Source: Shinisaurus crocodilurus (lineage: Eukaryota; Chordata; Lepidosauria; Squamata; Shinisauridae). Taken from it: 64,000 bases of DNA. Position 1 is the stretch's first letter. Each line of letters starts with the position of its first letter. The translations under genes were made by a program, and so were the position numbers. The notes beneath the pieces were generated by a model that worked only from the letters and a program-made list of their open reading frames with translations, searched no databases and had not been told where the DNA came from. The stretch covers positions 28,470,197-28,534,196 of the forward strand of contig CM037877.1 of assembly GCA_021292165.1 (NCBI GenBank), read 5' to 3'. Positions 63,779-64,000 of this stretch are shown one piece after another.

Positions 63779-64000
63779 CAGTAATACCCTGGATTGCAAG
63801 TAACTTGGTTTGAGAGCGTTTTGCAAGACAAGCAAATTTTTAAATATTTATTTAATTTTTTAAAACTTGATATACAAGCAACATCTTGCAATACAAGTAC
63901 TGTAATACGGCTTAAATTAAAAATCTCTGTACAAATTTTTTTGGGGGGGATTTCGTTTTGATATGAGTGTTTTGGATTACAAGCACATTTCTGGAATGAA
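63779..64000. mobile_element. Tigger/pogo-like MITE, cut by the window edge
   Basis: Begins CAGTAATACCCTGGATTGCA after TA (63777-63778). Its sequence is the reverse-complement layout of 9484-10432 without the nested hAT element. The word GATTTTTAATTTAAGCC and its mirror occur in both. The right end lies just outside the window. Confidence 0.75.

Overview
This window looks like non-coding nuclear DNA from a squamate reptile, most likely a lizard. The main evidence is the set of interspersed repeats. At least four clear copies, and two or three decayed ones, belong to a tRNA-headed SINE whose body and tail match the Sauria SINE. These occur alongside CR1 and L2 non-LTR retrotransposons, a 5S rRNA-headed SINE with a CR1-like tail, and many short hAT-type and TA-flanked DNA transposons. 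Microsatellites are abundant and CpG-rich DNA is confined to a few transposon interiors. I found no convincing host protein-coding exon, no host RNA gene, no CRISPR array and no operon-like structure. The species cannot be named from this sequence.

Layout. 0-6 kb: a CR1 fragment is split by a second CR1 (661-2512) that still carries an open 587-codon reverse-transcriptase frame; Sauria SINEs and an L2 end follow. 6-12 kb: a Tigger-like element (9484-10432) holds a 701-bp hAT element with a perfect 8-bp target duplication, then come more hAT elements. 12-21 kb: a probable solo LTR (13060-13891) lies inside an older repeat, followed by a dense run of hAT MITEs and the second 5S-SINE. 21-30 kb: TA-flanked MITEs, microsatellites, a Sauria SINE and a GC-rich hAT element. 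30-48 kb: mostly anonymous DNA, an AT-rich family with repeated GCATTTTT motifs, CR1, L2, and a TA-MITE holding a 5S-SINE. 48-52 kb: a reverse-strand LINE of a different clade (YTDD box) with a 13-bp target duplication, two GC-rich insertions in its reading frame, and an extra 5' segment that reads in the opposite orientation. 52-64 kb: L2, CR1, SINE and MITE copies, many nested, ending in a second Tigger-like element cut by the window edge.

How the parts relate. Insertion order can often be read directly: 5S-SINE into hAT or MITE, hAT into CR1, hAT into Tigger-like, LTR into an older repeat, GC-rich element into LINE. SINE tails point to their partner LINEs: the 5S-SINE shares the 3' end of the CR1 at 2425-2512, while the Sauria SINE tail is of the Bov-B type by established knowledge. 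No autonomous transposase or complete autonomous LINE is present, so DNA elements here must have been mobilised from elsewhere. I did not find an undescribed host system. The strongest leads are the 8-bp duplications with TA at their centre shared by six hAT-like elements, the 5S-SINE/CR1 pairing, and the LINE with an apparently inverted 5' end.
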